From positions 39,167,001 to 39,231,000 of the forward strand of contig CM076143.1 of NCBI GenBank assembly GCA_038025085.1: a stretch of DNA of 64,000 nucleotides, read 5' to 3'. This DNA comes from Tetragonia tetragonoides. Lineage: Eukaryota; Streptophyta; Magnoliopsida; Caryophyllales; Aizoaceae. Below are positions 45,444-59,196 of the stretch, piece after piece. The translations under genes were made by a program, and so were the position numbers. Numbering within the stretch: the first letter of the stretch is position 1; every line of letters starts with the position of its first letter. The notes below the pieces were generated by a model. The model did not search any database. It was not told where the DNA came from and saw nothing but the letters and a program-made list of their open reading frames with translations.

Positions 45444-45449
<6 letters not shown>

Positions 45450-48369
45450 TGAGTCATACACGTGTGGGCACGACACGTAGGATGCCACTTGGAGGCTATA
45501 TTTGTGTGGTGATGACACGTAGGACGTCACGCAAGCGCCCAAGTTCGTATGCTGATGACACATATGCCGCCACCTAAGCCATAGATCCAAGTGTGTCAAC
45601 AATTAATGCGTAATCATTATTTGACTTCATAAATACAACATAATATATTAATTATCATATTGTTTAAATTATAAAATAAAATAACTTTTGTTACACAACG
45701 TTAAAAATTCCATTGGATCAGGTTCGGAAAATATTTCAAAATAAGATACATATGTCTTATGTTGTATAAGATTTGGTTCTTTTCGTGTGAGGATGACACG
45801 TGAGACACCACATGTGAGGGATATGTTCGTGTGAATGATAAAAGATGGCGTCACATCGGTATAAGTTTGCCACATAGCTAACATGTATAAAGTTGAGTCA
45901 GCTACGTATGGGTACGCCACGTGGGATACCACGCAATAGTTTATATTTGCCTGAGGACGACACGTGGGATGCCACGCAAGCGGCCAAATTCGTGTGGTGA
46001 TGACACGTATGTCGCCACCTAAGCCACTCATCAAGTGGGTCAATCATTAATGCATGATCATAAATACAATATAATATAATTATTATAATATTATTCAAAT
46101 TATAAAATAAAATAACTTTTGTCATGAAAATTTAAAAATTATAATTCTTACTCCATTGGAACAGGTTCGGAAAATACTTCAAAATGAGATAAATATGTAC
46201 TATGTCTATAAAGTTGGGTTCTTTTCATGTGAGGATGACATGTGAGACGCCACATGGGAAGGATATGTTCGTGTGAAGATAACACATAGGTGCCAGATCG
46301 GTATACGTATAAAAATGAGTCAAATTTGTGTGGGCACGATACATAGGACGCCACATAGGAGGTGTAAATTCGTGTGACGATGGTACCTAACCGTCACGTA
46401 AGCAAAGCTTGCCACATAGCCTAACAACTTTTCATCCAAGTGTCACTCATTAATGCCTCATCATAAGTCGAAAAATTATAAATATTACTTCAATGGATTG
46501 GATTTGAGAAAACCATCAAAATGAGATATATATGTCATATAAAAGTTGGGTTATTTCCATGCGGTAATGACATGTAGGATGCCACATTAGAGAAAATGTT
46601 CGTGTGAAGATGACACATAGATGTCACATGTGCACAACTTGGCTACATAGCTTAACAGATCAATCCAAGTGTCAGAAGTTCATTATTACTCGAGTTTATT
46701 GTTTGATTTATGTGCATATTATTTCAAACAAAATAACATATCTTTAGTTACATAAATCTAAAAATTATAAATCATAGTTGATTAGATTGGTTTTGAAAAG
46801 GTTGGGTATAAACTAATTGGATAAGACACTTAAGATATCTATATTTGTATTATATTAGTTGTAAATCACACTTGAATATTAGTAAGGAAAACATATTCTA
46901 AACATTTAAATTCCATTTGTAATAAATATTTTATATTTATAAGAAAAACGGAGTCATTTTCATATATAGATGTCATATGGACGACATTTCGTGTGGGGAT
47001 GAAACATGAACGTCAACTCATCATCTACTCCAAAGGTTTCTTAGCAAATTGATTGAGACCTTAATATAGCACTTTAGACATACTTATGTAACATAAATGC
47101 CACGCAAACGAAGAGTAAGATTCAAGTAACACTCCTTATAAGTTATGTTGAAATTTACAAACGTTGAACTACCTAGCACATTTGAGAAATAAATATTTAG
47201 GATCAAATTTTTTATTATAACTTTAGAAAGTTGAAAGTTTTTGCTCACCACTAATTGATTTTATTCATTTACCAAAAATCCAATTGCAATAAGAGACTGA
47301 TTTTTAACTAGAGAGAGATTAATTAATCTTTATTTTTTCTTTGGGAATTTTGAAGTAGGCTCAAATTATGTTCATAAATAATCAATTTTTACATTCATTC
47401 TATTTTAGATGTAGATCAATCTAAAAGGATATTTAGAAGTAAATTATGAGGGAGACATGAAATTATACTATTATTTTTAAGAATTAGCATGCATCCTATG
47501 GATAAAAGTTTTGCGAACATAAAATTAAATGTATTTCACAAATAATATTTTTAATTTCATACCATAAAATTTTAATATCTTTATTAAATATATTAGTAAA
47601 AATATTTCTCTTTTTCTTTTCGTGTGTGCACGACATGGAAGACGCCACATAGAGGTCCAAAATCGTGTGACAATGACACCAAAGTCGCTATATTAGCTAG
47701 CAAAGGTTGCCACATAGCCTAACAACTCATCATCCAAGTGTTTACCCTTAATGCCTCAACATTAGTTAACTTTATTACATATTTATTAGCATATTTATAT
47801 ATGAAAATATAAAATAATTTTAGTTACGTAAGTCAAAAAAATCATAAATCTTATTTCAATGGATCGGATTTGAAAAAGGCTTTAAATGGAGGAATATGTG
47901 ACCTATACAAGTTAGATCCTTACCATGCAGTGATAACATGTAGACGCCATACAAGAGGGAATGTTCGTGTAAAGATGACACGTTGACGTCACATGTGCAA
48001 CTTTGTCATATATTTTAACAAATTATGATCCAAGTGCCAAATGATCAATATCACTCGACTTTATTATATGATTTATTTGCTTATTATTTCAAACTACAAA
48101 ATAACATATTTTAAGTTACGTAACTCTAAAAAAATAAAAATCTTACTTCATTCAATTATCTTTTCTTATTCTTTTATGAAGTTTGAAGTATCCTCAAATT
48201 ATGTTCATAAATTAATTTTATTTTACATTCATTTTATTTTAGCTGTAGATCAATTTAAAAGGGCAATTCATACAAAAATATTAAAATAGTCAAAAATAGA
48301 ATTAGTTGTGCGAAATACATCAGACATGAGTTAACCTAGGAAGTTATCTTCATTTCCGAGAGATATTTA

Positions 48370-48382
48370 CGAGTCCGTGCTT
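48370..48382 (+). repeat. Helitron 3' end cut at the hairpin loop (copy B)
   Basis: Left arm GAGTCCGTGC, then TTCAATATATATG and a TG array. The right arm and CTAG are absent, as in copy A at 4206-4220. Confidence 0.7.
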
Positions 48383-48384
48383 CA

Positions 48385-48490
<106 letters not shown>

Positions 48491-49124
48491 TGATGACACG
48501 TATGCCGCCACCTAAGCCACCATCCAAGTGGGTCAATCATTAATGATCATTATTTGACTTCATGAATACAACATAATATAATTAATTCAAATTATAAAAT
48601 AAAATAACTTTGGTTACGCAACTTTAAAAATTATAATTCTTACTCCATTGGATCAGGTTTGAAAAATACTTCAAAATGAGATACATATGTACTCTGTCCA
48701 ATAACATTGGGTTCTTTTTGTGTGAGGATGACATGTGAGACGTCACATGGGAGGGATATATTTGTGTGAAGATTACACATAGGCCCACATCGGTATACGT
48801 ATAAGCTTGCCACATAGCCTAACAAATAATCTAAGTGTCACGCGTTTAATACATCATCGATAATTAAATTTATTATAAATTAGTATATTGTTTCAAAATA
48901 GAAAATAAAATAATTTAAGTTACGTAACTCAAAAAAAATTATAATATTATTTCAATGAATTGGATTTAAAACGTACTTAAAAATGAGATATATATGTTTT
49001 ATAAGTTTTTGTAGAAGTTAAGTGGATAAGACACGTAGGATAACCATATAAAGTTGAGTCAATTTCGTGTGGGCAGACCACGTAGGATGCCACCTTGGAG
49101 ACCCAATTTCGTGTGGTGATGGCA

Positions 49125-49132
49125 CCTAAGAG
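49125..49132 (+). repeat. 8-bp target duplication CCTAAGAG, left
   Basis: Repeated at 49651-49658. Confidence 0.9.
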
Positions 49133-49650
49133 TAGGGGTGGCAAAATGGCCGTGTCGTGTCATGTTCGTGTTCGTGTCGAGAATAAACGTGTCAGAAATC
49201 TCTCAACTCTAACCCAACCCGATTAATAATCGTGTCGAAATTTTCAACACTAACCCAATCCGCATAATAATCGTGTCACCGTCGTGTCGACCTGTTTAAC
49301 CTGTTTGACCAATTTAACTCATTTTTTCTTTTCAAAAATTACAAAAACCCACTTGAATAAATAAAAAATTACTGGTATAAGAAATTTCAAAACGCAGCAA
49401 GATAAACTTATATGGTAAATACATATAAAGTAAGGAAAATTGTATATTTTCACTTCAACTTTATAATAATATTGGTTTAATCGTGTTAATGCGTGTCAGT
49501 TTCGTGTTTGAAATCCTAACCTTAACCTAACCCATTTAATTAAGAGTGTCAGTCGTGTTCGGCCCATTTAATTAAACGTGTCGGAAACCCTTGACACTAA
49601 CCCACTACTTTCGTGTCCGGTTCGTGTCGTGTCAGCTTTTGTCAGCCCTA
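49133..49650. mobile_element. hAT-like non-autonomous element, 518 bp
   Basis: Ends TAGGGGTGGCAAAA and TTTTGTCAGCCCTA (imperfect inverted repeats) with an exact 8-bp duplication CCTAAGAG. Uninterrupted sites occur at the same place in copy A (near 16247) and copy C (near 60330). The interior is rich in CGTGTCGTGTC-type words, and no protein is visible. Terminus and duplication length fit the hAT superfamily. Confidence 0.9.
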
Positions 49651-49658
49651 CCTAAGAG
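49651..49658 (+). repeat. 8-bp target duplication CCTAAGAG, right
   Basis: Exact copy of 49125-49132. Confidence 0.9.
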
Positions 49659-50625
49659 CCATATAAGCGGACACATAAACAAGTCGTACAAGTGACATTA
49701 ATAAATGCATCCTCATTCTTGACATTCATATAGTAATTAAATATAATATTTATAATTAGCCTATTTGTTTCAAATTAGAAAATAAAATAACTCTGGTTAC
49801 GCATTTATAAAAAATCTAAGTTTTACGTCATTGCATTGAAAATGAAAAATACTTCAAAATGAGATGTATATGTCCATATTTAAGCTTATAAAGTTTGACC
49901 TTTTTTAGGGAAAGTTTTATATAGGTTAAGGATAAAATACGTACAATAATCATACCCGTAATACAAATTGGGTCCTAAATTCAAGTGGTGATATAAAGGT
50001 GAGTCAATTTCATGTGGGCACGCCACGTGAGATGCCACATAAACGCTCAATTATTTGTGGGCATGACATTTGGAATGCCACGTAGAGATCCAAATTCGTG
50101 TGACGATGACACTTAAGTCGCCACATAAGCAAAGCTTGCCGCCACATAAGCCAAACTTGCCACATAACCTAACAACTCAACATCATCCAAGTGTCACATT
50201 AATGTCTCATCATTAGTTGACTTTATTACATAATTATTAGCATATTTTTATTTTACACAAAAAATAATTTTAGTTACGTAAGTTAAAAAATTATAAATCC
50301 TACTTCAATGGATTGGATTGGATTTGATTTTTTTTTTAAAATGAGATATATTTGTAATATATAAGTTGGGTCCTTTCTTTGCGGTGAAAACATGTAGACG
50401 CTACATAAGAGGGAATGTTCGTGTGAAATTGACACGTAGACGCGACATCTACATCTGCACAATTTTGCCATGTAACTTAACAAATTCATGTCCAAGTTCA
50501 ACTCATGTTGGCACGACACGCGTAGGATGCCACGTAGAGGCCCAAATTCGTGTGACGATGACACCTAAGCCGCCACATAAGCAAAGATTGCCACATATCC
50601 TAACAACTCATTATCCAAGTGTCAC

Positions 50626-50790
50626 CAGTGGCGGATGCAGAAATCAAGTCAAGTGGGTTCACCCTTTGTAATACACAGGACAATTCTTAATTATTGTATT
50701 GAAAATTTTTAATTTATAAAGGATTTTTTAACAAAAAAAATTCAAGCGGGTTTGGCGGAATCCACTCGTTGAAGAGTGGATCCGCCACTG
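50626..50790. mobile_element. hAT-like MITE, 165 bp (copy B)
   Basis: Same element as 17217-17381. Ends CAGTGGCGGATGCA and TGGATCCGCCACTG with a perfect 8-bp duplication AGTGTCAC (50618-50625 and 50791-50798). Confidence 0.88.
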
Positions 50791-50985
50791 AGTGTCACCC
50801 ATTAATGCGTTATCATTAGTTGGATTTATTACATATTTATATATTAGCATATTAGTCGGATTTATTAAATATTTATATATTAGCATTTTTTAATATTACA
50901 AAAATAAAATAATTTAGTTACGTAAGTCAAAAATTTATAAATCTTAGTTCAATGGATTGACTTTAATAGAAGTTCCAAAATACGA

Positions 50986-50992
<7 letters not shown>

Positions 50993-51041
<49 letters not shown>
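50993..51041. repeat. (TA)n microsatellite, about 49 bp
   Basis: Present in copy B only. It replaces a stretch that in copies A and C reads GTCCTATACAAGTTGGG. Confidence 0.96.
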
Positions 51042-51043
<2 letters not shown>

Positions 51044-51488
51044 TCTGCGGTGATAACAGGTAGACGCCATATAAGAGGGAATATTCGTGTATGAGATGTT
51101 AGATGCTACATGTGCACATTTTCGCCACATACAGTTTAACAAATATCATCTTCAAATCCCACATGATTATCATCATTCGACTTTATTATAAGACTTATTT
51201 CTATATTATTTCAAACTAAAAAAAAAATTTAGTTACGTAACTTTAAAAAATATAAATCTTACTTCATTAAATTGATTTTTCTTTTTTGTTTTGGAATTTT
51301 GAAGTAGGCTTCAGATTATCTTCATAAATTAATCTTTTTTGCATTCATTTTATTTTAGATATAAATCGATTTAGAAGGACATTTCATACCAAATTAATTA
51401 AAATAGTCAAATATAAAATTAGCTGTGCAGTATAAAACAGGCATGAGGTATCACCTAAAAAATTATCTTCATTTTCGAGAGATATTAA

Positions 51489-51520
51489 CGAGTCTGTGCG
51501 AAACACGGAGATAAAACTAG
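51489..51520 (+). repeat. Helitron 3' end (hairpin plus CTAG)
   Basis: CGAGTCTGTGCGAAACACGG, then AGATAAAACTAG and T. Compensating stem changes (CTGTGC/ACACGG) slightly weaken the hairpin. Paralogue of 18053-18085. Confidence 0.8.
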
Positions 51521-52802
51521 TTATATATAAAAGTGAGTCCATTTTCTGTGGCCACGACACGTAGGATGCCACGCAAGCGCCCAAAATTGTGTGGGCATGA
51601 CACCTAAGATGCCACGTGAGCGCCAAGTTCGTGTAGTGATGACACGTATGCAGCCACCTAAGCCTCCATCCAAGTGTGTCAAGCATTAATTAATAATCAT
51701 CATTTGACTTCATAAATACAACCTATTATATTTATTATCATATTGTTAAGATTATAAAATAAAATAAATTTTGTTATGCAACTTTAAAAATTATAATTCT
51801 TCCTCCATTGGATCAGGTTCGGAAAATACTTCAAAATGAGATGCATATGTACTATATCTTATAAAGTTGGGTTCTTTTCGTGGGAGGATGACATGTGAGA
51901 CGACACATGGGAGGGATATATTCGTGTGAAGATGACACATAGGCGCCACATCGATATACGTATAAAGTGAGTCCAATTCTTATGGGAACGACACGTAGGA
52001 TGCCACTTAGGAGGTGTAAATTCATGTGATAATGACCCCTAAGCGCCACGTAAGCAAAGCTTGTCACATAGCCTAATAACTCACCATGAAAGTGTCCCTC
52101 ATTAATGTCTTATCATTAGTTGACTTTATTACATATTTATTAGCTTTAATTACATAAGTCAAAAAATTATAAATCTTTCTTCAATGGATTGTATTTGAAA
52201 AAGTCTTCAAAATGAGATATATGTCTTCCAAAAGTTAGGTCATTTCCTAGCGGTGATGACATATAGGATGACACTTAAGAGGAAATGTTCCTGTGAAGAT
52301 TACATGTAGATTCCACCTATGTACAACTTGGTTAAATAACAATAAATGACACTTCTAACAATACCGGCCTTAACTATTTGATATCATATGTATTTTACTT
52401 CACCTTTAATATTTTATAGCATAAATAAAATTTATTTAAGTGGTACGTTCATACATGATCTACTTAACTAATCTGAATTGCATTAAACTAAATTGGACTA
52501 ATAATAAATTGAGAAAATAAAGTCTTAGTATACTCGAAGAAAGTTTTATTAATCTTTATCTTTTTTTATCTTTTTAGAATTTTGATGTAGGCTAAAATTA
52601 TGTTTACAAATCAATCTTTTTTACGTTCATTCTAATTTTGATGTAGATCAATTTAAAGGGACATTTCATACAAAAAATAATAAAATAATCAAATGTATAA
52701 TTAGTTGTGCAGTATAAAATAGGCATGAGGTATCACTTAGGAAGTTATTTTCATTTTTGAGAGATAATCACGAGTCCGTGCGGAGCACGGAGATAAAACT
52801 AG
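51521..52802 (+). mobile_element. Helitron-like non-autonomous unit, 1.28 kb
   Basis: Lies between two consecutive CTAG-T termini. Begins TTATATATAAAAGTGAGTCC and ends with a good 3' hairpin and CTAG at 52802. The interior has iterated CGTGT-N7-ACACG words and AT-rich DNA. A clear TC 5' end is not visible, so the 5' limit is uncertain. No Rep/helicase is encoded. Confidence 0.5.
52771..52802 (+). repeat. Helitron 3' end (hairpin plus CTAG)
   Basis: CGAGTCCGTGCGGAGCACGG, then AGATAAAACTAG and T. Perfect six-base stem. Confidence 0.85.
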
Positions 52803-54588
52803 TATATATATAAAAGTGAGTCTATTTCTTGTGGGGACGCCACGTGAGATGCCACGCAAGCGCCTATATTCATGTGAGGACGACACATAAGATGCCACAC
52901 AACGCCCAAATTCGTCTGGTGATGACACATATGCCGCCACCTAAGCCACCCATCCAAGTAGGCCAATCATTAATGTGTGATCATTATTTGACTTCATAAA
53001 TACAACATAATATAATTATTATAGTATTATTCAAAATATGAAATAAATTAACTTTTGTTACGCAACTTTAAAAATTATAATTCTTACTCCATTGAATTAG
53101 GTTCGATAAATACTTCAAAATGAGATACATATGTACTATGTCCTATAAAGTTGAGTTCTTTTCGTGTGAGGATGACATGTGCGACGCAACATGGGAGGGA
53201 TATGTTTGTGTGAAGATTACACATAGGCGCCACATCGGTATACGTATAAAAGTGAGTACAATTCATGTGGGCACGACACGTAGGACGCCATGTAGGAGGT
53301 TTAAATTCGTGTCACGGTGACACTTAAGCGCCACGTAAGCAAAGCTTGCCACATAATCTAACAACTCACCATCTAAGAGTCACCCATTAATGTCTCATCA
53401 TTAGTTGGCTTAATTACATATTTATTAGCATTTTTTTATATTACAAAATAAAATAACTCTATCTACGTAAGTCAACAAATTATATGTCCTTTAAAAGTTG
53501 CATCATTTCCGTACGGTGATGACATGTATGATGCCACATAAAAGGAATTGTTCGTGTGAAGATGCCACATAGATGCCACATGTGTACAACTTGGTCACAT
53601 AGCTTAAGAGATCAATCCAATTGTCACAAGATCATTATTACTCGAATTTATTATTTGATTTATGTGCATATATATTTTTTTAAACTAAAAAATAACATAT
53701 ATTCCGCTCGAAGCTTGATATTATGCAGCACGACATGCATAATTTCACAAATAGTATTCATAATTTCATACCATATATTTTATTTTTTTTTAAATAGATT
53801 AGTAAAAAAAAAAAAATCTCTTTTTCTTTTCGGGTGGGAACGACATGCAGGACGACATATAGACGCCCAAACTCGTGTGACAATGACACCTATATCGCCA
53901 CATAAGCAAAGCTTGCCATATAGCCTAATAACTTATTATCCAAGTGTTACCCATTAATGCCTCAACATTAGTTAACTTTAATACATATTTATTAGCATAT
54001 TTTTATATCAAAAATAAAATAATATTAGTTACCTAAGTCAAAATTATCATTAATCTTATGTCAATGGATTAGATTTGAAAAAATCTTTAAATGGAGAGAT
54101 ATGTGACATATACAAGTTGGGTCCTTTCCGTGCGGAGATAACATGTAGACGCCACATAAGAGGGAATGTTCGTGTCAAGATGATATGTAAACGCCACATG
54201 TGCAACTTTGCCACATATTTTAATAAATCATGATCCAAATGCCACTTGATCAATATCACTCGAATTTATTATATGATTTATTTGGTTTTTCATTTCAAAC
54301 TACAATGTAACATAATTTTAGTTATATAATTCTAAAAGTTATAAATCTTACTTTATTAAATTGGTTTTTCTTATTATTTTGTGAAGTTTGAGTCGCCTCA
54401 AATAATGTCCATAAATTAAACTTTTTTTACATTCATTTTATTTTAGATGTAATCAATTTAAAAGGACAATTCAGACAAATTAAAATATTAAAATAGTCAA
54501 ATATAGAATTAGTTGTGTGATATAAAACAGACATGAGGTATCACCTACGAAGTTATCTTCATTTTCGAGAGATCTTAACGAGTCTGTG
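52803..54588. repeat. Helitron-like unit body
   Basis: Starts TATATATATAAAAGTGAGTC directly after the CTAG at 52802. Subrepeats with CGTGT-type inverted repeats recur to about 54200 and an AT-rich tail follows. No gene is visible. Confidence 0.65.
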
Positions 54589-54609
54589 CGAAGCACGGAG
54601 ATAAAAATT
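54589..54609 (+). repeat. Helitron 3' end, terminus decayed
   Basis: GAGTCTGTGCGAAGCACGG is intact, but the following bases read AGATAAAAATTA without CTAG. Confidence 0.65.
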
Positions 54610-56411
54610 ATATATATATATATATTTGGGTATAAGCGCTGGTGAAGTGACAAGTGTCACTCTCCGGTTGGCTTATACCCAAGTAATTAATTAAAGCTTT
54701 TTAACTTTTTTTTAGGAGGGGTTATGAGTTAGTAGTAGTTATTACGCATAAATGAGAGTGAATAAATGAAATATTAATTGTTTGATTAATGTATTGTCAT
54801 AAGTTATATAATTAATAATATAAAAATAATAATAATGAAATAATGAAATATGGATATCAATTAATGATTTCTTTTAATATTTATTGTGGTAGAATGAATT
54901 AGAACTTTAACCTTTCAACTTTAAGTTTCTGATTAATGATGCACAAGTGAAGTGGGAGTTTGAACAAATTGACTATTATTTAACTAAAAGTTATTTATTC
55001 GTGGGTTAAAGCATAGTTATGTAACAAGTGACCAACTAAAATGTGACTAATTAACAAGGGTCACATATTGAATTCCTGCTTTTACCCCTTTTAAAAAAAC
55101 TTTTTTGGGTCAACCTTTTTAGTAAGTTTATATTTAATTTGTAGGTACATATAAGAGAACATTACATGACAAGTGAGATTTGACAAGTATTTGTAACTAT
55201 AAGCGTAGATAATGTGACAATGATCACATATTAGTGTACGAATCATCTAGAGTTCTTCTTCTAAAATACGTATCTCTCTCACCACTAGATTAGAGCGCTA
55301 ACGTTTTTTCTTTTTATTTTGTCATTATGGTTTTAATGGTGTTCTTTAACTTTAATGTATTAAATGTCATAATAAAAGTCTCTATTTATATTATCAAATG
55401 ACCATTTTTTAAATACCATTTTGGATCATTAATTTTATTAAAATTTACATTTATGAGCATAAGTGCACTTAATTTCACCACTTTTATTGAGTTTTATAAT
55501 TTTGGGCAAAAAAAATTATTTTGACGTGGCAATATATATTTGCCTAATTTTAGGGGATAAGCGCGTGTAATGTGATAAGGGTCACATATAGGGTCATCAT
55601 TTTGATTCTATTATATAAATGGTAGGTGATAATTGACTAATATATACGGCGATAAGCGTAGGTCAAGTGACAGCAAACATGTGACTAATATATATTTGCC
55701 AAAAATTACGGAGATAAACGCATGTAATGTGACAAGAGTCACATATAAAAAGTCCTTATTTTCAAGTTATGATATAGTTGTGGTATTACATGGTAGGTGA
55801 TATGTGATATTTCTGGGTATAAACGCAGGTTATATGACAATAAGCCCAGGTAATATACTAATATACAAATAATGTCACATTTTGATAAATATACATTTTG
55901 ATAAGTATATACTATTTTTTCTTTTTCCAGATGGTGAGTTGTTGCTTCCTTTTTTTGCCAATTAGAAGAAGGTTAGTCTTTCAACTTTTAGATTCTAATT
56001 AGTGAATAAATACACATTAAGAGACAGTCTGATCAAACCGATAGTAGTTTAGTAACAAAAGTTATATTAGTTGGTATACGTGAAAATTGACTATTATTTG
56101 TGGGATGATCATCGTTAATATGACAAGGGTTAAATATTTATTTTGGTTTTATTTTGAGTGTTTAAATATAGGTTAGACATAAAATTTGTAAAGGATATGC
56201 TTAAATAAAATGACATGCCCCACTTTTGGAGTGACAATTTATTAAGTTTTATATATGATTTATAATTGCAAGTTAAGCAACAAGTAATAGATCTTATTTT
56301 AATTATTTAATAGGAGAATCATGAGTAGTTCCATTATTCTTTATATATCTATGTATAATTTAAAAAAATCCAACAAGTCATTTGAACATAAGAATATAGT
56401 GATAAAGTGGT
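54610..56411. repeat. Helitron-like unit with a different iterated motif
   Basis: No CGTGTGG words here. Instead a motif of the type ATAAGCG...GTGACAAGNGTCACAT recurs at about 54631, 55199, 55558, 55650, 55712 and 55817. An inverted repeat TTGGGTATAAGC / GCTTATACCCAA spans 54626-54682. The unit ends at the hairpin at 56412. No coding content is visible. Confidence 0.6.
54626..54682. repeat. Inverted repeat, 12-bp arms
   Basis: TTGGGTATAAGC (54626-54637) and GCTTATACCCAA (54671-54682) enclose a smaller palindrome GTGACAAGTGTCAC (54647-54660), so the segment can form nested hairpins. Confidence 0.75.
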
Positions 56412-56441
56412 CGTCCGTGCGTAGCACGGGTAAAGTCCGTG
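56412..56441 (+). repeat. Helitron 3' end, terminus decayed
   Basis: CGTCCGTGCGTAGCACGGG, then TAAAGTCCGTGTATATA. The hairpin is present but CTAG is missing. Confidence 0.65.
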
Positions 56442-57433
56442 TATATATATATAACTGGGTCCTTATTCGTGTGGTGTCGACACGTGGGACGCCACATAGG
56501 CGACACATAATCGTGGGGGATGACAGGTAAGATACCATATAAGCAAGCCATAACCAATAAATGTATCATCATTATTGTTGACTTTATTAGCGTAATTAAG
56601 TATGATATTTATAATTATTAGCATATTATTTCTATTACAAAGTAAAATAACGTAGGTACGCCACTCTAAAAATTTTAAATTTGATGTCATTGAATCAGGA
56701 ATGAGAAATGCTTCAAAATGAGATGTATATATCCTATATTTGATCCAATTGGGTCCTTATTCGTGTGGTGACGACAAGTGGGACGCCACGTAGGCGAGAC
56801 GTATTCTTGTGCATTGACACATAAGCTGACATGCAAGCAAGCCATCCACCATGTCACTCATTAATGCATTATAATTACTTGATTTTATTATAATAATTAA
56901 ATATCACATTTATAATTCTTATCATTCTTATCATTTTTCAAATTATAAAATAATATAGCTTTCATAATGCAACTTTGAAAATCACAATTCTTACTTCATT
57001 GGATCGGATTTTAAGCACACTTCAAAATGATTCGTGTAGCCTTTATCTATAAACCTATAAATAGAGACTTCAATACATCAGTCTTCAATTCATGTGGAGA
57101 CGATATATATGGCACCACATAGTAGGATCATAGTCGTCCATACATAACACATAGAATGCTAACTAAACATGGAGTTGCCACTTGGAATAACAATAATGCA
57201 TCATAATAATAAGTTTTTGATTGCATTTATAATCTATAATTAAAAAAACTACTGCAATTAGGAAATATATATCATACTCATGAATTTATCCACACATCTC
57301 TTGAAATTTGGATACTATTACTATTAAACTCATGAAATTAAACTTTTCGTAAAACAATGCATCTTACGAATAATATTCATTTCACATGAAATTAAATTAC
57401 TATTAAATTTTATATATCAGTAGAGTTATTTTA
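56442..57433. repeat. Helitron-like unit body
   Basis: Begins with a short TA run and AACTGGGTCCTTATTCGTGTGG. It repeats GACACGTGGGACGCCAC and related words at two or three positions, then AT-rich DNA. No gene is visible. Confidence 0.65.
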
Positions 57434-57466
57434 CGAGCCCGTGCGAAGCACGGGGATAAAAACTAG
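57434..57466 (+). repeat. Helitron 3' end (hairpin plus CTAG)
   Basis: GAGCCCGTGCGAAGCACGGGG with a seven-base stem, then ATAAAAACTAG and T. Confidence 0.85.
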
Positions 57467-58363
57467 TAGTATATATATATAACTAAGTCCTTCTTCGTGT
57501 GGTGCCGACACGTGGGATGCCACATAGGCGAGTCACGTCGTGCAAGCATGACAAGCAAGCTACCACGTAGGCAAATCATCCACCATGTCACCAGTAATTA
57601 ATTCATCATCATTTATGAATTTAATACAGACATTAAATATAAAATTTATAATTATTACTATATTATTTCAAATATAACATAAAATAACTTCATTTTACAA
57701 CTGTAAAAATTATAAATTTCACATCATTGTATCGGAAATATTTTATTCTTCAAATTGAGATGCATATGTTGTATATTTGGCTGATAAGATGCTTATTTCT
57801 GCGGTGTTGACATGTGAGACGGCACGTAAGCGAGCCACATATGTGTATCGTTGGCATGTAAACTGACACATAAAATCATCCTATATGTCACCAACAACTA
57901 ATGCATCATCATTATTGACTTTAATATAATAATGAAACATAAAATTTTAAATTATTAGCATGTTGTTTTCAACTACAAAATAAGAAATAAAAAAATCGTT
58001 AAACAACTCTAACAAAATTAATTAGAAAATGAAATATACTTTAAAATAAGAAGTATAAGTGATATTCTTGGCCAAACAAGTCTTGTATTTTCTAGGAAGA
58101 AGTTAGAAGTGATAAAATACGTCGTACCAGGTATATTTTAATTACATTATAGTCATTTAATATCACATATGAATTATAGTAAGTGAAATGAAGTCTAAAT
58201 TCATGAAAATGTTATTGATTAGGTAATTATTGTCATGACAAGCAATTATTAGTAATTGATTGATGAAAATATGAGAATTTGATATGCAATGTACACATTT
58301 TTTGGCCATATATTACAAAAATGCATTAACAATTAACTTAGTTAACACCTTTAGGAAATAAAA

Positions 58364-58378
58364 CGAGCACGTGCGAAT
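58364..58378 (+). repeat. Helitron 3' end cut just after the hairpin loop
   Basis: ACGAGCACGTGCGAA is followed by TGTAAGCATAG instead of GCACGGG. The preceding AGGAAATAAAACGAGC matches the intact end at 62917. Confidence 0.6.
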
Positions 58379-58553
58379 GTAAGCATAGACTTGCCATGAC
58401 ACATCATCCATCATTAATTTCTCGTCATTAGTTGACTTAATTACATATTTATTAGCATATTTCTAAATTACAAAATAAAATAACTTTAGTTACATAAGTC
58501 GAAAAAATTTAAAATCTGACTTCGTTGAATTGGATTTAAAAAATGCTTCAAAA

Positions 58554-58681
<128 letters not shown>

Positions 58682-59183
58682 CCTATAAAAGTTGGGTTCT
58701 ATCCATGTGGTGGTGACACGTAGGACCTCACATAATAAGAGAAAATATTCGTGTGAAAATGACACGTAAACGCCGTTATTTTCGTGTGGTAATGACACGT
58801 AGGACATCACATAAGAGAAAATATTCGTGTGAAGATGACACATACACACCACATGTGCTCAACTTTGTCACATAGTTTTAATTGTGCGATGTGCTATCAA
58901 CTTTTAGGGCACATATACCGTTAATGCAGAATGAGTTTATTCATTATTTTCATTAATTGAATTACTTATTAAAATTAGTGTAAATATCTATCTAAACTTA
59001 GTCCAATCTCATTACAAATGGACGTGACATGAAAGTATCATTTTCAAGAATTAGCATGTCGCGTCCTATGGATAGAAGTCTTTGCAAAAATAAAATTAAA
59101 ATGTATTTTAATAATAATATTAATAATTTCACATCAAATATTTTAAGCATTATATTGTTAAATATATTCATAAAATTATTTTA

Positions 59184-59196
59184 CGAGCCCGTGCGA
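59184..59196 (+). repeat. Helitron 3' end cut at the hairpin loop
   Basis: ACGAGCCCGTGCG is followed directly by ATGACATGTAGACG from a subrepeat interior. The right arm and terminus are missing. Confidence 0.65.

Noticed and set aside
56321..56690. Four overlapping frames of 64-75 codons
   Set aside because: They overlap on both strands across a Helitron-type end and a subrepeat, with no consistent codon signal.
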